Shown here piece after piece: positions 16,910 through 25,353 of a stretch of DNA of 64,000 bases. Location of the stretch: contig CANQWN010000007.1 of assembly GCA_947627575.1 (NCBI GenBank), forward strand, positions 1 through 64,000, written 5' to 3'. Position 1 is the first letter of the stretch. Every line of letters begins with the position of its first letter. The notes beneath the pieces are model-generated. The model saw only the letters and a program-made list of their open reading frames with translations. It ran no database searches and was not told the DNA's origin. This DNA comes from an uncultured Clostridia bacterium. Lineage in GTDB: Bacteria > Bacillota > Clostridia > Christensenellales > Borkfalkiaceae. Both the position numbers and the translations under genes were made by a program.

Positions 16910-17956
16910 TCAATTCCCGTCTGTATTTTTAAGATGCGAAGCGCGCAACTGCCCGCACGCCCCGCCTATATCTTCGCCCATGCGCCGCCGCAAGGTTGCG
17001 GAAAGCCCACCCGCCTGCAGCGCAGAAAGAAATTCCGCCGCAGTCCGCTCGTCCGCGCCCGAAAGGGCGCGTTCTTCCACCCTGTTCAGCCTTATAAGGT
17101 TTACGTGGCACGGTCTGCCTTTAAGCAACTTTATAAGCCCGCGCGCGTGCGCCGCGTCGCAGTTTTCGCCCGCGATAAGCGCGTATTCGAATATATACCG
17201 CCTGCCCGTGCGCGAAAAATAATAATCGCACCCCGCAAGCACTTCCGCTATCGTATATTTATTTGCCACGGGCATCGTGCGCCGCCTGCCCTCGTCCGTA
17301 ACTTCGTGCAGGGATATCGTCAAAGTAACGGGCAATCCCTCGTCCGCAAGCCTGTATATGGCGGGCGCAATTCCGCAGGTTGAAAGGGATATGTTGCGCA
17401 GGGAAATATTTATCCCCGAAGGACAGCTTATGTTCCTTAAAAACGCCGTCACGTTATCGTAATTATCCAACGGCTCGCCGCTGCCCATAAGCACCACGTT
17501 GGTTACGCCCCGCTTTTTATCCTGCGCATACAGCGCGTTCACAAGCTGAACCTGCGCCGAAATTTCGCCCGAAGTGAGGTCGCGTATCTTCCCGCCGAGG
17601 GTGCTGGCGCAGAACTTACAACCCATTCTGCAACCCACCTGCGTGGAAACGCACTGCGTGTTGCCGTATTTATAGCTCATCAGCACGCCCTCTATCAGAT
17701 TTCCGTCGGCAAGCGAAAACAGAAATTTCCGCGTCCCGTCGGAGGAAACAAGCGTCTTTATTATCCTGACGGGCTCGTCCTCGAACCTTTCCGTAAGCGC
17801 GGCTTTAAGCGAGGCGGGCACGGCGGGCAATTGCGATATGCGCTTGCCGGCGTTCAATCCCGAATATATCTGGCGGGCGCGGTAGGGCTTTTCGCCCATT
17901 TCCGCCATAAGTTTTTCAAGTTGCGCCAAACTTAAATCCTGCAATATATCTTTCAT
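16910..17956 (-). CDS. rlmN: 23S rRNA/tRNA adenine C2-methyltransferase (radical SAM)
   Basis: Methylates A2503 of 23S rRNA and A37 of some tRNAs. The start at 17956 (MKDILQDLSL), 3 bp after the rsmB stop, gives 348 residues; a longer frame runs into rsmB. The radical-SAM cluster is C109-x3-C113-x2-C116, the SAM region has GSGEPLDN, and the C-terminal GGACGQLR holds the methylated cysteine typical of RlmN rather than an unrelated radical SAM enzyme. Confidence 0.95.
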   Translation of the reverse strand: MKDILQDLSLAQLEKLMAEMGEKPYRARQIYSGLNAGKRISQLPAVPASLKAALTERFEDEPVRIIKTLVSSDGTRKFLFSLADGNLIEGVLMSYKYGNTQCVSTQVGCRMGCKFCASTLGGKIRDLTSGEISAQVQLVNALYAQDKKRGVTNVVLMGSGEPLDNYDNVTAFLRNISCPSGINISLRNISLSTCGIAPAIYRLADEGLPVTLTISLHEVTDEGRRRTMPVANKYTIAEVLAGCDYYFSRTGRRYIFEYALIAGENCDAAHARGLIKLLKGRPCHVNLIRLNRVEERALSGADERTAAEFLSALQAGGLSATLRRRMGEDIGGACGQLRASHLKNTDGN

Positions 17957-17958
17957 TT

Positions 17959-19221
17959 TTAAACCGACGCTTTTTCCGCCGCGCCTGCGGGCGGGGGAGG
18001 ATTTTTGCAAAAACAAGCCAAATAAAACCCCGCGCCCAACGAAATGTGCGGCAAAAACTGCAAGCCGCACTCCGTCTTTACGTGCGCCAGCGGGGAATTT
18101 ATTTCAACTTTGGAAAACATAGGGTTTGCGGCGAGAAATTTTTGCGCCACGCCGTCGTTTTCCTCTTTCAGGCAGGAACACGTGGAATAGTACAGCTTTC
18201 CGCCGTCCTTTACGTAGTGCGAACAATTTTGCAGAATTTTAAGCTGTTCTTTGCACAGCGAATCCACGTCCGCCGCCTTTCTGAAAAGTTTTATATCGGG
18301 ATTTTCGTTTATCACGCCCGTTCCCGAACAGGGGCAATCGCACAGCACGCCGCCGAAAGCGCCGCCGAACTGCGGCAGGAAAATTGATGAATCGCACGTA
18401 AGCGCCGTAACGTTTTCCGCGCCCATACGCTTTACGTAGCTTTCGATAAGCTGTACCCTGTGCGGATGCACGTCGCACGCGGTCACCCGCCCGCACTTTG
18501 CGGAAAGCAACACGCTTTTGCCGCCCGGGGCGGCGCAGGCGTCCAGAAAGTTTTCGCAGGGTTCAATAGCTTCGCATATAGCAACGGAACCCACCGACTG
18601 AAAGGTATATTCCCCGCGCGCAAACCCCTCGTCCCGCGTGAAATTGGTATAGATATATACCCCATTGAACGGGGTTTTTATCCGCCCTTCGGCATATTTT
18701 TCGCCGTCCTTTACAAACCTTACGCATATGCCGTGCGACGGCGCGCCGAGTATTTGCGCGGCGGCTTTTTCACCGTATTCTTCGATATACTTTTCCGCAA
18801 GCCACTGCGGCGCGGAATGTGCGAGGGCAAAGCCCCGAACGCCCTGCGGGAGGGCGGGTATTTTATAACTGCGCAAAAACGCGTTTACAAAGCCGGAAGC
18901 GCCCTGTTTGCCCAACTTTTTGGTAAGCCGCACGGCGTAATCCACCACCATATAATCGTGTTTGCCCATAAATTCAAGCATATACAGCGCAATTTTAAGC
19001 ACCAGCTTTACCGCGGCTTTGGGCTGTTTGCCGACGTTGGACGAGATTACGTACGTAAGATATTCGTCCTTTTCAAGCACGCCGTAACATATCCGCACCG
19101 TGCGCGCCTTATTCAAAGGCTCGACGGGGGTTTCGCTTATCGACTGTTTTAAAAATTTTCCGTCCCTGTACACTTTTATCAGCACGAGGTACGGATCGGC
19201 AAGCGGATTAGTCAAGCACAA
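17959..19221 (-). CDS. rsmB: 16S rRNA cytosine-C5 methyltransferase RsmB
   Basis: Methylates C967 of 16S rRNA. An N-terminal NusB-like domain (about 1-140) precedes the methyltransferase domain with DACAAPGGKS, DCPCSGTG (catalytic Cys) and STCS. The start is uncertain: TTG at 19221 overlaps fmt by 14 bp with a G-run immediately before it, which suggests translational coupling. The C-terminus carries an odd Pro-rich tail (NPPPPAGAAE). Order fmt-rsmB-rlmN is as in Bacillus. Confidence 0.92.
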   Translation of the reverse strand: MCLTNPLADPYLVLIKVYRDGKFLKQSISETPVEPLNKARTVRICYGVLEKDEYLTYVISSNVGKQPKAAVKLVLKIALYMLEFMGKHDYMVVDYAVRLTKKLGKQGASGFVNAFLRSYKIPALPQGVRGFALAHSAPQWLAEKYIEEYGEKAAAQILGAPSHGICVRFVKDGEKYAEGRIKTPFNGVYIYTNFTRDEGFARGEYTFQSVGSVAICEAIEPCENFLDACAAPGGKSVLLSAKCGRVTACDVHPHRVQLIESYVKRMGAENVTALTCDSSIFLPQFGGAFGGVLCDCPCSGTGVINENPDIKLFRKAADVDSLCKEQLKILQNCSHYVKDGGKLYYSTCSCLKEENDGVAQKFLAANPMFSKVEINSPLAHVKTECGLQFLPHISLGAGFYLACFCKNPPPPAGAAEKASV

Positions 19222-20134
19222 CCCCCAAACAAATTTTTCTGCCGTTTATCAGGTCGCGCGCGGGCTGTCTCTTTCCGCCCGCCGCCTGTCCTTCGGATAT
19301 TTTCACGGCGCCGCCGCCGCATTTTACTGTGAAACTGCTTTTATCCGCAGATATGCCAACCACTTCGCCGCATTTTCCGTCCCCCGAAAAATCGCAGGGC
19401 TGTGCGGAAAATATGTTGAAAATTTCGCCGCCGAGCATACAATACGCCGCGGGTTGCGGGTCGGAAGCGCGCACAAGGCGGCATATATCCCCCGACGGGC
19501 GCGAAAAATCTATGCGCGCGTCCGCCTTGTTTATCTTTTTGCAATAGGTGGCTTTCGCCTCGTCCTGAATAAGCAACTGCACGTTGCCGTTGCGGATATG
19601 TTCCACCGCTTCCACCGCGGCTTCCGCCGCCAAAGCGGACAACCTTTCCTGCAATTCCCCGTAGGAACTTTCGCCCGTTTTACAGCGTTTTACAAGCAAT
19701 ATACCGCCCGCGTCGAGGGCAAGTTCGGTTTTCATAACGGTAACGCCCGTATATTCTTCGCCCGCATATATCGCCGCCTGAATGGGCGAAGCGCCGCGGA
19801 ATTGCGGCAAAAGCGAGGCGTGCAGATTCCACACCCCGCCGTTAAAACAATTTAAAATTTCCTGCGAGAGCAACTGCCCGTAGGCGCAGGTAATCATTAT
19901 ATCCCCGCCCAGCGCGCGCACTTCCGCCGCGCAATCGCGGATTTTGGGAAAAGCGAAAACGGGCAACCCCGCCGCCTCCGCATACGCCTTTACGGGGGTG
20001 GGGGTAAGAATCTTCTTTCTGCCGACGGGTCTGTCCGGTTGCGTTATTACGGCGCAAACCTCCGCGCCCGCTTCAAGCAACGCCGCAAGGGGCTTAACCG
20101 CAAACTGCGGCGAACCGGCGTAAACTATCCTCAT
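19208..20134 (-). CDS. fmt: Methionyl-tRNA formyltransferase
   Basis: Formylates initiator Met-tRNA using 10-formyl-THF. The start at 20134 (MRIVYAGSPQ) has GGAGGAA upstream, and gives 308 residues. WNLHASLLPQFRGASPIQ and LALDAG contain the catalytic Asn, His and Asp; the C-terminal half has the OB-like tRNA-binding domain. It begins right at the end of def, its partner in N-terminal processing. Confidence 0.95.
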   Translation of the reverse strand: MRIVYAGSPQFAVKPLAALLEAGAEVCAVITQPDRPVGRKKILTPTPVKAYAEAAGLPVFAFPKIRDCAAEVRALGGDIMITCAYGQLLSQEILNCFNGGVWNLHASLLPQFRGASPIQAAIYAGEEYTGVTVMKTELALDAGGILLVKRCKTGESSYGELQERLSALAAEAAVEAVEHIRNGNVQLLIQDEAKATYCKKINKADARIDFSRPSGDICRLVRASDPQPAAYCMLGGEIFNIFSAQPCDFSGDGKCGEVVGISADKSSFTVKCGGGAVKISEGQAAGGKRQPARDLINGRKICLGVVLD

Positions 20135-20135
20135 A

Positions 20136-20600
20136 TCATTCCTCCGGGGGAAGGTCGTGCACTTCCTGCGCCTTGTCGGTATACAGCACGCCGTCGAGAT
20201 GGTCCAGCTCGTGGCAGACGGCGCGCGCAAAAAACCCGTCGCAGGTGAGTTTATGTTTTTTGCCGTTTCTGTCGAAATATGTCGCTTTTACGCGATTGGG
20301 GCGCACCACGGTGCCCTGCTTACCCTTTACGGAAAGGCACCCCTCCGCGCCGCACTGTTCGCCCGAGGCGGAAACTATGACGGGATTTATCATCTCGTAA
20401 TACCCTTCGCCCGCGTCTATAACCACCACGCGGATGGGCACGCCTATCTGCGGGGCAGCCAGCCCCGCGCCGTTTTCCGCGTATAAAGTCTGCTTCATAT
20501 CGCCCAGCAGGGCGTTAAGTTCGCCGCCGAAATTTTTTACCGGGGCGCACTTTTCGCGCAAGACGGGGTCGCCCGTCTGAACCACGTATCTCAATGCCAT
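20136..20600 (-). CDS. def: Peptide deformylase
   Basis: Metalloenzyme removing the N-formyl group from nascent proteins. All three motifs are present in 154 residues: GAGLAAPQIG, EGCLS (metal Cys) and HELDHLDG (metal His pair and catalytic Glu). It lies between priA and fmt in the classical order. Confidence 0.96.
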   Translation of the reverse strand: MALRYVVQTGDPVLREKCAPVKNFGGELNALLGDMKQTLYAENGAGLAAPQIGVPIRVVVIDAGEGYYEMINPVIVSASGEQCGAEGCLSVKGKQGTVVRPNRVKATYFDRNGKKHKLTCDGFFARAVCHELDHLDGVLYTDKAQEVHDLPPEE

Positions 20601-20609
20601 ATTTCCCTC

Positions 20610-22775
20610 TCACGACAGGTTGACGGGATTTTCCTCGACGTAGCAAAACGCCGAAGAAGTTGTGTTTTCAACCGCAATATCGTATATATTTTTAAGCAAC
20701 GCGTCGCTTTTCAGCCGCATAAGCACCTGATAGCGCAACTTGCCCTGTATCTTTTTTATGGGCGAGTGCATCTTGTTCAAAAATAAAAACTCGTCCGGGG
20801 TTTTCCGCCTTAAATTTTCGGTTGCGAGGTACGCGCCCTTCAAACTTTCAAGCGCGGCTTCCGCGCTTCCGGAAACGACCATTATCCTGACGATAAGCGC
20901 GAAGGGCGGAAACAGCGTGGCTTTGCGCAAAGCTATCTCGTTTTTGAAAAAGCCCTCGTAATCGTAATGCGTGGCGTAGCGCAGAATATAATTTTCGGGC
21001 GAGTAAGTTTGCAACACCACTTTGCCCTTTTCGTCCGCCCTGCCGCTTCTGCCCGAAACCTGCGTTATAAGCTGAAAAGTGCGTTCGCCGCTGCGGTAGT
21101 CGGAAAAATGCAGGCTCATATCCGCGTCCAGAATCCCCACGAGGGTAACCGACGGGAAATCGTGCCCCTTTGCAATCATCTGCGTCCCAACAAGGATATC
21201 CGCCTTTTTTTCGCCGAAACTTTTAAGTATTTTATAGTGCCCGTCCTTGCCGGAAACGGTGTCGTTATCCATTCTCAAAAGCGTGGCTTGCGGAAACAGC
21301 TTTTTAAGGTCCGCAACTACGCGCTGGGTGCCCGTGCCGTTATAAAGCAAGTGCCTGCCGCCGCATTCGGGACATTGGGAAGGCATACGGTACTTCGCCC
21401 CGCAATAATGGCATTTAAGGCAATCTTCCTCGCTGTGGTATGTAAGCGTTACGTCGCAATTTTCGCACTTCGCCACATAGCCGCAGTCACGGCAGACAAC
21501 CGTCTGCGAATATCCCCTGCGGTTTAAAAATATTATCGCCTGGTTCCCCGCTTTCAGCGTGCCGTCCAGCTCTTCCCTCAACGCCTGCGAAAAACAGGTG
21601 TTGTTGCCCCTCTTCACTTCGCGGCGCATATCGGCGATTATTATCTCCGGCAAGGGCTTGCTGTTTATCCTGTCCGGCAAAGTTATCAGATTATATTCCC
21701 CGTCGCACGCCTTCATATAGCTTTCCACCGACGGCGTTGCGCTGCCCAAAACAAGTTTACAGCCGTTATATTCCGCGCGCATCGCGGCAATATCCACCGT
21801 GGAATAGCGCGGCGCGGTTTCACTGCAATAGGACGAATCGTGTTCTTCGTCCACAATTATTATGCCTACGTCCGTGAGGGGGGCGAACACCGCGCTTCTT
21901 GCGCCTATGGCTATTTTCGCCTCGCCGGAACGCAACCTCCACCACTCGTCAAACCTTTCGCCCGCGGAAAGTCCGCTGTGCAAAATAGCCGCTTCGCCCT
22001 TGAAGCGGGCGCGCAGCTGCGCAAGCATCTGCGGGGTGAGGGAAATTTCGGGGACGAGGAAAATTGCGGTTTTGCCGCGGGATATGGCGTCGGCAATAAG
22101 CGTGAGATATATTTCAGTCTTTCCGCTGCCCGTAACGCCGTGAATCAGGTTCACCATCTTCCCGCCGTTTTTTACGCTTTCCACCGCCGCGCGTTGCGCT
22201 GTTGTAAGCACGTGCGCGGGCGCGCCGCTTTCCTCTCCCGCGGGCAGGCGGTTCACTTTGCGCTCCTCTGCAATCGCCGCGCCCCTCCTTTCAAGCCCGG
22301 CAACCGCGCTTCTGCCGAACATACGGCAAAGCTGTACAAATTCCGTTTCGCCGTTTTCGGTAAGATACGCGTATGCCTGCGCCTGTTTTTTAGCCGCCGC
22401 GGGCAAGCAAACGCCTTCCGCCGCGCGGACAAACTTCCTCACCGAGGCGCGCACCGTGCCCAAACGCATTTCGGAGGGCAGAAAAAGACGCAACGCCACC
22501 GCTTTCGGAACGCGGTAGCGCGCTGAAATTTTTTGCATAAGCGCAAAACACTCTTCCACCAGCGCGGGAGGCTCGTCAAAAACCTCTTGCACGGGCTTTA
22601 TCTTTTCCTCTGGGTAGGAAGTTTTTTCCGATACGGCTATTACAAAGCCGTCTATCACCCTGCCGCCGAAGGGCACCTTTACCCTGCTGCCTACCTTTAA
22701 GGACGGCGGACAGGAATATTCAAACACCTTGTCCACCTGGCTGTGGGCAACGTCAACGATAATCTGTGCGTACAT
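20610..22775 (-). CDS. priA: Primosomal replication restart helicase PriA
   Basis: Superfamily 2 helicase reloading the replisome at collapsed forks. Walker A GVTGSGKT (213-220), VDEEHDSSY (DEEH box), and the zinc-binding block beginning CRDCGYVAKCENC with eight cysteines are all visible in 721 residues. No Shine-Dalgarno precedes the ATG at 22775. The 54-bp gap to rpoZ holds a small hairpin without U-run. In Bacillus coaBC lies between rpoZ and priA; it is missing here. Confidence 0.96.
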   Translation of the reverse strand: MYAQIIVDVAHSQVDKVFEYSCPPSLKVGSRVKVPFGGRVIDGFVIAVSEKTSYPEEKIKPVQEVFDEPPALVEECFALMQKISARYRVPKAVALRLFLPSEMRLGTVRASVRKFVRAAEGVCLPAAAKKQAQAYAYLTENGETEFVQLCRMFGRSAVAGLERRGAAIAEERKVNRLPAGEESGAPAHVLTTAQRAAVESVKNGGKMVNLIHGVTGSGKTEIYLTLIADAISRGKTAIFLVPEISLTPQMLAQLRARFKGEAAILHSGLSAGERFDEWWRLRSGEAKIAIGARSAVFAPLTDVGIIIVDEEHDSSYCSETAPRYSTVDIAAMRAEYNGCKLVLGSATPSVESYMKACDGEYNLITLPDRINSKPLPEIIIADMRREVKRGNNTCFSQALREELDGTLKAGNQAIIFLNRRGYSQTVVCRDCGYVAKCENCDVTLTYHSEEDCLKCHYCGAKYRMPSQCPECGGRHLLYNGTGTQRVVADLKKLFPQATLLRMDNDTVSGKDGHYKILKSFGEKKADILVGTQMIAKGHDFPSVTLVGILDADMSLHFSDYRSGERTFQLITQVSGRSGRADEKGKVVLQTYSPENYILRYATHYDYEGFFKNEIALRKATLFPPFALIVRIMVVSGSAEAALESLKGAYLATENLRRKTPDEFLFLNKMHSPIKKIQGKLRYQVLMRLKSDALLKNIYDIAVENTTSSAFCYVEENPVNLS

Positions 22776-22829
22776 TTCAGTAAATCACGCGCCCGCGTTT
22801 TGCGGGCGTTTGAACGCGCGCCACGGAAA

Positions 22830-23054
22830 TCAATCCTTGGCGCACTTGATTTTGCCTTCCGCTATTTCCCTGCATGCATAGGAAATTTCCTTGAAATAAT
22901 CGTCCGCCGCCCCGGCGTTGGGGGAAGCGGCGTGCATTTCAAGCGCCTGACGCGCGCGTTTTGCCGCCACTATGCAGAGGCAATAGCGGGATACGGGTTG
23001 TCCGTCCATACTCAATTTTTCCAAAAGTAAATCTACGGGGGGTTCGTTTATCAT
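22830..23054 (-). CDS. rpoZ: RNA polymerase omega subunit
   Basis: A 74-residue omega subunit that stabilises beta-prime. The motif SRYCLCIVAAKRARQAL matches the conserved omega helix. The start overlaps the gmk stop by 4 bp (ATGA), giving tight coupling as in other Firmicutes. Confidence 0.88.
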   Translation of the reverse strand: MINEPPVDLLLEKLSMDGQPVSRYCLCIVAAKRARQALEMHAASPNAGAADDYFKEISYACREIAEGKIKCAKD

Positions 23055-23611
23055 ATCTTCTCTCCTTTCTCTTTAAGGATTATATTTTCAACTTCGTTTA
23101 CGGCTTTTTCAAGGTCGTCGTTTACGACGGTATAGTCGTAATCCGCCGCTCTCGACAGCTCGTAATCCAGCCGCGACAGGCGTTCGGCTATCTTTTCGTG
23201 GTCTTCCGCGCCGCGCTTTAAAAGCCTGTCTATAAGCGACTGCTCGTCCGGAGGGGCGATAAATATAAGCAGAGCCGCGGGGCGGGCATTTTTTAAATTC
23301 AGCGCGCCGTTCACGTCTATTTCCAGAAGCACGTCGCTTTTTTCAAGTTTATCTTCCACAAACTTCCGCGGCGTGCCGTAATAGTACCCGAAATGGTTGT
23401 CGTATTCCAAAAAACCGCCGTTTTCTATCTCTTGTTCAAAATTCTTTTTGTCGGTGAAAAAATAATCTTTGCCGTCGGTTTCGCCGTCGCGGGGAGGACG
23501 GGTTGTGCAGGATACGCTTAACGCGTAATTGCCGCGGGCAAGCAGTTTTTTAACTATCGTGCCCTTGCCTACGCCGGAAGGTCCGGAGATAACTATCAAT
23601 AAATTTTTCAT
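23051..23611 (-). CDS. gmk: Guanylate kinase
   Basis: Converts GMP to GDP. P-loop SGPSGVGKGT (about 9-18), the GMP-binding stretch TTRPPRDGE with Tyr in DYFF, and GTPR are standard in 186 residues. It starts 1 bp after yicC. Confidence 0.97.
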   Translation of the reverse strand: MKNLLIVISGPSGVGKGTIVKKLLARGNYALSVSCTTRPPRDGETDGKDYFFTDKKNFEQEIENGGFLEYDNHFGYYYGTPRKFVEDKLEKSDVLLEIDVNGALNLKNARPAALLIFIAPPDEQSLIDRLLKRGAEDHEKIAERLSRLDYELSRAADYDYTVVNDDLEKAVNEVENIILKEKGEKI

Positions 23612-23612
23612 A

Positions 23613-24488
23613 TTATTCTATGTTTTGAACCTGTTCGCGCACTTTTTCTATTTCGTTTTTAAGCGCAAGCGCGTTTTTTGTAACTTCCAGATCGTTGGAT
23701 TTGGAACAGATCGTGTTTGCCTCGCGGTTGAATTCCTGCACGAGGAAATCCAGCTTTCTGCCCACCAGCCGTTCGGCGCAGATACTTTCAAACTGCCTTA
23801 TATGCGAACGCAGGCGGGTTATTTCCTCGTCTATGTTGCACTTGTCGGCGAACAGCGCCGCTTCGGTAAGCAGTCTGCCCTCGTCGGGTTCCGTCCCTTC
23901 GAGTATCTTTTTTATCTTCGCCGTCAGTTTTTCGCGGTAATTTTCCGCGACGGCGGGCGCGCGTACGGCTATCGCGTTTACAAGTTTTTCTATTTCGGAC
24001 ATCCGCCCCAACATATCTTCGCGCAATTTGGCGCCTTCGGTTTCGCGCATTACGTTCAGGTTATCCAAAGCCAGCGCCAACGCTTCGAAAAGCGCGGAAG
24101 AAAGCTGTTCGTCCGCGGAGGACTGCTCCTCGCATAACAGCACTTCGGGGTAGCGCAGAACGTTGGTTACGGTAAGGTCGTCGGGGATATCGGGGAACAG
24201 CGCGCCCACGCGCTTTGCGGCGGCGACGTACGCCGCGGCGAGATTTTCGTCCACGTAAAGCGTCTTTGTCTTTTCACGCTTGTCCGAAAGGGAAACGTAC
24301 ACGTCGGCGTGCCCGCGGGAAAGTTTTTCGCGCACGGCGTTCCTTATGCCGTCCTCGCAGGCGGAAAACACGCGCGGACATTTTACCGAAACATCGAGAT
24401 AGCGGTTGTTCACCGTCTTTATCTCGGCGCATATCTCTATTCCGCCGCGCTTACATTCCCCCCTGCCGTAGCCCGTCATACTCAACAT
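23613..24488 (-). CDS. yicC: YicC/YloC family endoribonuclease
   Basis: Member of the YicC family, reported in other bacteria to act as an endoribonuclease on RNA including sRNAs. The 291-residue protein has the N-terminal MLSMTGYGRGE signature and the C-terminal SNDLEVTKNALALKNEIEKV signature. It heads the yicC-gmk-rpoZ-priA-def-fmt-rsmB-rlmN-rpe-thiN operon with a consensus promoter and GGAGGTG. RemA, usually between yicC and gmk in Bacillus, is not present. Confidence 0.92.
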   Translation of the reverse strand: MLSMTGYGRGECKRGGIEICAEIKTVNNRYLDVSVKCPRVFSACEDGIRNAVREKLSRGHADVYVSLSDKREKTKTLYVDENLAAAYVAAAKRVGALFPDIPDDLTVTNVLRYPEVLLCEEQSSADEQLSSALFEALALALDNLNVMRETEGAKLREDMLGRMSEIEKLVNAIAVRAPAVAENYREKLTAKIKKILEGTEPDEGRLLTEAALFADKCNIDEEITRLRSHIRQFESICAERLVGRKLDFLVQEFNREANTICSKSNDLEVTKNALALKNEIEKVREQVQNIE

Positions 24489-24529
24489 AATAGCCGCACC
24501 TCCCGCGCCTTTGCGCCGTTTACACTATT

Positions 24530-24558
24530 ATTATAGCAACCCGCCTTAAAAATTTCAA
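24530..24558 (-). promoter_or_regulatory. Promoter of the yicC-to-thiN operon
   Basis: -35 TTGAAA (24553-24558), 17-nt spacer, -10 TATAAT (24530-24535). Leader of about 35 nt ending in GGAGGTG. Confidence 0.8.
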
Positions 24559-24596
24559 GCCTTTACGGGGGAGAAAGTAAAATATATTGCCGTCTT

Positions 24597-25259
24597 TCAA
24601 TAGTCCGCGCGCGGTTCCGAAAACAGCCCCCTCTGGCGGGTGGTCACCACGTGATAACGGTTTTGCGGATTTACTTCAAACATACTTATCCCGCGGGTGC
24701 TGCCCGCTATCGCGCCGTTCACTTCCGAAAAATACGCGGCGTTGCCCGCGCACAGCACTATCGGCACGCCGAAGAGATAGGAATAGGCGCGGATTATAAG
24801 CGGCGGAATTACGTCGCGCACCTGTTCGGCGATGGCTATAATCACGTTACAGCCGCAACTTGCAAGCGATTTTGCGGCGTCGGGGAAAAGCAAATCGTTT
24901 TCGATACACACGCCCACTTTACAGCCCTGCAAGGTGTAAAGCCCGAGGGACGCGCCGCTTTTGAACTGCTCGCCGTCCAGCACGTAAGTCATATCGGATA
25001 TCCCCAAAAGCCTGCCCTTTTCCGCCACGGCGGCGGACTTGCGCAACATCCCGCGGCTGCGGGTTTTACAGCCGCAGATAACCGCGCACCCGCGCGACTT
25101 TGAAAGTTTTGCCGCCGCCTCGAATTTATCGGTTACGCCCTTAAGCTCGCTTTCGTAATCCACTTCGCCCAGACCCGAAAAGCCGAACACGGCGAGATCG
25201 CAATCCGGCAGGGCGGCGGTTATATCCGCCTTTTTACCCGTCGCCACGCAAATTATCAT
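24597..25259 (-). CDS. Nitrilase-fold protein lacking the catalytic triad
   Basis: A 220-residue protein aligning with the carbon-nitrogen hydrolase (nitrilase) fold. The strand that normally reads FPE is F25-G26-F27, the position of the catalytic Lys holds M90, and the block equivalent to GxxICYDLRFPE reads GVCIENDLLFPD, putting E120 at the nucleophile position and a cysteine two residues earlier. All three catalytic residues therefore appear replaced while the frame is intact. It may be a binding or regulatory paralogue. It is a single gene with a leaderless-type promoter, just upstream of the yicC operon on the same strand. Function unknown. Confidence 0.7.
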   Translation of the reverse strand: MIICVATGKKADITAALPDCDLAVFGFSGLGEVDYESELKGVTDKFEAAAKLSKSRGCAVICGCKTRSRGMLRKSAAVAEKGRLLGISDMTYVLDGEQFKSGASLGLYTLQGCKVGVCIENDLLFPDAAKSLASCGCNVIIAIAEQVRDVIPPLIIRAYSYLFGVPIVLCAGNAAYFSEVNGAIAGSTRGISMFEVNPQNRYHVVTTRQRGLFSEPRADY

Positions 25260-25266
25260 ACCATAT

Positions 25267-25296
25267 ATTGTATTTTGCGGACTAAAAATGTGTTAA
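25267..25296 (-). promoter_or_regulatory. Promoter giving a leaderless mRNA for 24597-25259
   Basis: -35 TTAACA (25291-25296), 18-nt spacer, -10 TACAAT (25267-25272); 7 nt separate the -10 box from the ATG at 25259. Confidence 0.6.
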
Positions 25297-25353
25297 AGGT
25301 TTTATCTTCGCGGCGGGCGGCATAGAATATTTTATCGCAAGCGAGGTGTTATT

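Noticed and set aside
22789..22808. Hairpin CGCCCGC/GCGGGCG between rpoZ and priA as a terminator
   Set aside because: No U-run on the minus strand; operon appears continuous.
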